Below are positions 62,206 through 64,000 of a stretch of DNA of 64,000 nucleotides, piece after piece (within the stretch, counting starts at the first letter, position 1; every line of letters starts with the position of its first letter). A program made the position numbers and the translations under genes. This DNA is from Leptomonas pyrrhocoris (taxonomy: Eukaryota > Euglenozoa > Kinetoplastea > Trypanosomatida > Trypanosomatidae). Below the pieces are notes generated by a model. The model was not told the origin of the DNA, ran no database searches, and saw nothing but the letters and a program-made list of their open reading frames with translations. The DNA lies in contig NW_015438374.1 of NCBI RefSeq assembly GCF_001293395.1, positions 200,255-264,254 on the forward strand. Reading direction: 5' to 3'.

Positions 62206-62424
62206 TCGAGAGGTGTAGGGACGCCTGCAGAGAGCGGCGCCGATAGGTCCAGAGGTTTTTTTTTCGCCTTTTTCTGCTCTTCTGCAGCGTCTTTGTCTGC
62301 GTCGGATTTCGATGGCGCGTTAACGTGCGCTCAGCCGTTTTTTTTTGCTGTGGGGATGGATGAGAGCGGCGCCACGTTTTCCTCCTTCACTCTGTGAAGA
62401 GGCTTCATAAACGCGAAGGCCACG

Positions 62425-62453
62425 AGGGAGGAGGAGGAGGAGGAGGAGGAGGT
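62425..62453 (+). repeat. GGA microsatellite
   Basis: About nine GGA triplets, 220 nt after the stop of the large unknown gene. Confidence 0.85.
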
Positions 62454-63186
62454 GAGTGAAGGCCCGAAGGCGAAGGAGAAGGGCGCAAGGAAAATGCGAC
62501 TGACCATTAAAAAGAAAAAAGAGGTACCTAAAGAGACATGTGTTGAGGCGTTTGCGACGAAAGCGCTGACTAACGTTTCACGCGGGCAGCCTCCCCAGTG
62601 CAGCAACTTTAGTTTGTCTGATCTACAAGGAAATCTACGTTAAGGTACATATGAAATCTGTGCGTTCTCTGATCCTGGTATCTTACACCCGTCATCCCTG
62701 CGCATCTCCTCTCCTTGGTTTCCCGCTGCTCCTTCCGCATTCGGAAGAACAAAACAAAACGAAGAACACTCACTGAAAAGAACGCGCTATTGCTCTAATA
62801 ATCGCCGAACACTCCACTGTGTGTTTTATTCAATTTATTTTCCGGTTTCCCTCTCTTTTTCCTTTTGGTTTCGTCTTGATCAACAGCAACAATCCCAGAC
62901 TTGCTGTTCGTTCTTTCCCTTTCTGGAGTGGCCTCGCACAACCAGGACTGCTGATCTCCTCTTTTCTTCTCTTTTCCTTTTTCTTGTCTTGTTTGTTATC
63001 TCGGTCCGCTTGGTGAGTTCGCACTGCGGAAGCTATTATCAGTCTTCGAGGAAAACCCCTAAACAAACGAAAACATTCTCTCTTTTCTTTTTCAGTCGTG
63101 TCACACGCCAGCGTACTCCTCTTCCTCTTTTTTTTTCCATTCTGCAAGCGGACACACACACACATATATATTCGGCTTCGGTTTCT

Positions 63187-63239
63187 AGCGCCACCTCCCT
63201 CTCTCTCTCCCTCTCTCCTCCGACTTCTACACGTGGCAG
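63187..63239 (+). promoter_or_regulatory. Predicted spliced-leader acceptor for the major facilitator
   Basis: A pyrimidine tract at about 63190-63230 is followed by GGCAG with AG at 63238-63239, 67 nt before the ATG at 63307. Confidence 0.65.
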
Positions 63240-63306
63240 CAAGGTACCCTCGACACACCAACGGATACAAGCAGTAAAAGAAGGAAGAAGAGGACAGTGA
63301 ACCGCC

Positions 63307-64000
63307 ATGGTAAACCTGCACATCAACGATGGCGAGCAGGTCCGTCTGGAGGTGCTCGCCGCCGGACCACAGAAGCCCATCAACGAACTGCGTCGCTTCT
63401 CCATCCTCCTCCTCGGCTCGCTCGCGATGATCTGCGCGTCTTTCGGCTACGCTTTCAATCTCATCTCCGACTCGATGCAGAAGCGGTACAGCTTCAACCA
63501 GCGTGAGATGACCACCATCACCACCTGCGGCCACGTCTTTGGGTTCTTCTTGCTGCCCTACGGCTTTCTCTTCGACTACGCCGGCCCGATTCCCATTTCC
63601 GTCCTCGCCATCGTAACCGTCGCCGTTGGCACGGTGTGCTTTGCCTTGTGTTTTCAAGGCACGATCGAGGGCAGCATCATCAAGCTGGCCATCTTCAACG
63701 CCATCTTGAACATCGGGGTCTCGCTCTTTGACCTGGTCGCCTGCATGACCGTCATCAGCTACTTCCCCACGAATCGCGGTGCCGTGATTGCGCTGCTGAA
63801 GGTGTTTGCCGGGCTTGGCGCGGCAATTGTCGGCTCCCTCAAGTCTGGCTTCTTCACGACCCATGTGGATTGGTACTACTACTTCTTGTTGGGCTTCTCT
63901 ACCTTCATGGGCGTGTTGCTGATCGCTTTCATGCGCCTTCCGGCGTATCACCTGACCGGGTACGAGCTGTCGCACCTCAGCATCGCGGAGCAGGACGAAC
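63307..64000 (+). CDS. Nodulin-like major facilitator transporter, partial (3' end outside window)
   Basis: The frame opens with ATG at 63307 (MVNLHINDGEQVRLEVLAAG) and is still open at the window edge after 231 codons. A short polar head is followed by about six hydrophobic segments. The first, RFSILLLGSLAMICASFGYA, followed by NLISDSMQKRYSFNQREM and a loop FLFDYAGP, has the look of the nodulin-like (MFS) N-terminal half that is common in trypanosomatids. Substrate unknown; members of this broad group are often linked to monocarboxylates, metals or heme precursors, but nothing here decides. It continues the + strand array. Confidence 0.85.
   Translation, partial: MVNLHINDGEQVRLEVLAAGPQKPINELRRFSILLLGSLAMICASFGYAFNLISDSMQKRYSFNQREMTTITTCGHVFGFFLLPYGFLFDYAGPIPISVLAIVTVAVGTVCFALCFQGTIEGSIIKLAIFNAILNIGVSLFDLVACMTVISYFPTNRGAVIALLKVFAGLGAAIVGSLKSGFFTTHVDWYYYFLLGFSTFMGVLLIAFMRLPAYHLTGYELSHLSIAEQDE

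Larger units (their letters stand above)
62206..63306. other. Spacer upstream of the major facilitator gene
   Basis: About 1.1 kb. A GAG/GGA run lies at 62425-62453 and is open on the + strand for 63 codons (62452-62643), which is not credible as a protein. Confidence 0.6.

Noticed and set aside
62452-62643. 63-codon + strand frame after the large orphan
   Set aside because: Short, Lys-rich, begins in a GGA microsatellite and has no supporting splice signal.

Overview
This window looks like nuclear DNA of a trypanosomatid, most likely Leishmaniinae. Every supported gene lies on the + strand, is intronless and GC-rich, and is separated from its neighbours by 0.7-4.4 kb of T-rich, microsatellite-laden spacer. 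Nearly every start codon is preceded by a long pyrimidine tract and an AG, the signature of spliced-leader trans-splicing. The whole window therefore reads as part of one polycistronic unit with no strand switch. An intact trypanosomatid-type Argonaute and a relic of a tyrosine-recombinase retrotransposon (VIPER/TATE type) point to an RNAi-retaining lineage such as Leishmania (Viannia), Endotrypanum/Porcisia or Crithidia/Leptomonas relatives. The gene content (nucleobase transporters, AGO1, cytochrome b5, carboxylase beta, M17 aminopeptidase) recalls Leishmania chromosome 11; that comparison is from memory and unverified.

Layout. 1-2338: spacer. 2339-4084: APC-superfamily amino acid/polyamine permease. 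5106-7328: PUS10-type pseudouridine synthase. 8028-9968: type II membrane glycosyltransferase of GT61/DUF563 type. 10856-12454 and 17382-18857: two equilibrative nucleoside/nucleobase transporters, with a decayed gag-recombinase-RNase H retroelement (about 13750-16730) between them. 21168-25076: Tex/YqgF/S1 protein. 26179-29007: AGO1 with an RGG repeat head. 30585-31394: predicted dually acylated repeat protein. 34314-34742: tail-anchored cytochrome b5. 37369-39369: methylcrotonyl-CoA carboxylase beta subunit. 40218-42146: CCHC zinc-knuckle/RGG protein. 44699-48157: Q/N-rich protein with a conserved-looking C-terminal block. 52593-54209: M17 leucyl aminopeptidase. 55951-62205: 2084-residue orphan. 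63307-edge: N-terminal part of a nodulin-like major facilitator.

The genes are not a functional operon. As in other kinetoplastids they share transcription, and expression is probably set by RNA processing and UTRs. Biological themes are uptake of purines and amino acids/polyamines, leucine catabolism, and RNA biology (PUS10, Tex, AGO1, zinc-knuckle protein, Q/N-rich protein). The most interesting signals are the retroelement relic, with its pattern of decay, and an Argonaute whose second and third catalytic positions look non-canonical. Three start codons (PUS10, Q/N-rich protein, aminopeptidase) and that of the 2084-residue orphan were placed at the first in-frame ATG rather than at upstream TTG codons. 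I found no CRISPR array, rRNA, or convincing tRNA or snoRNA.
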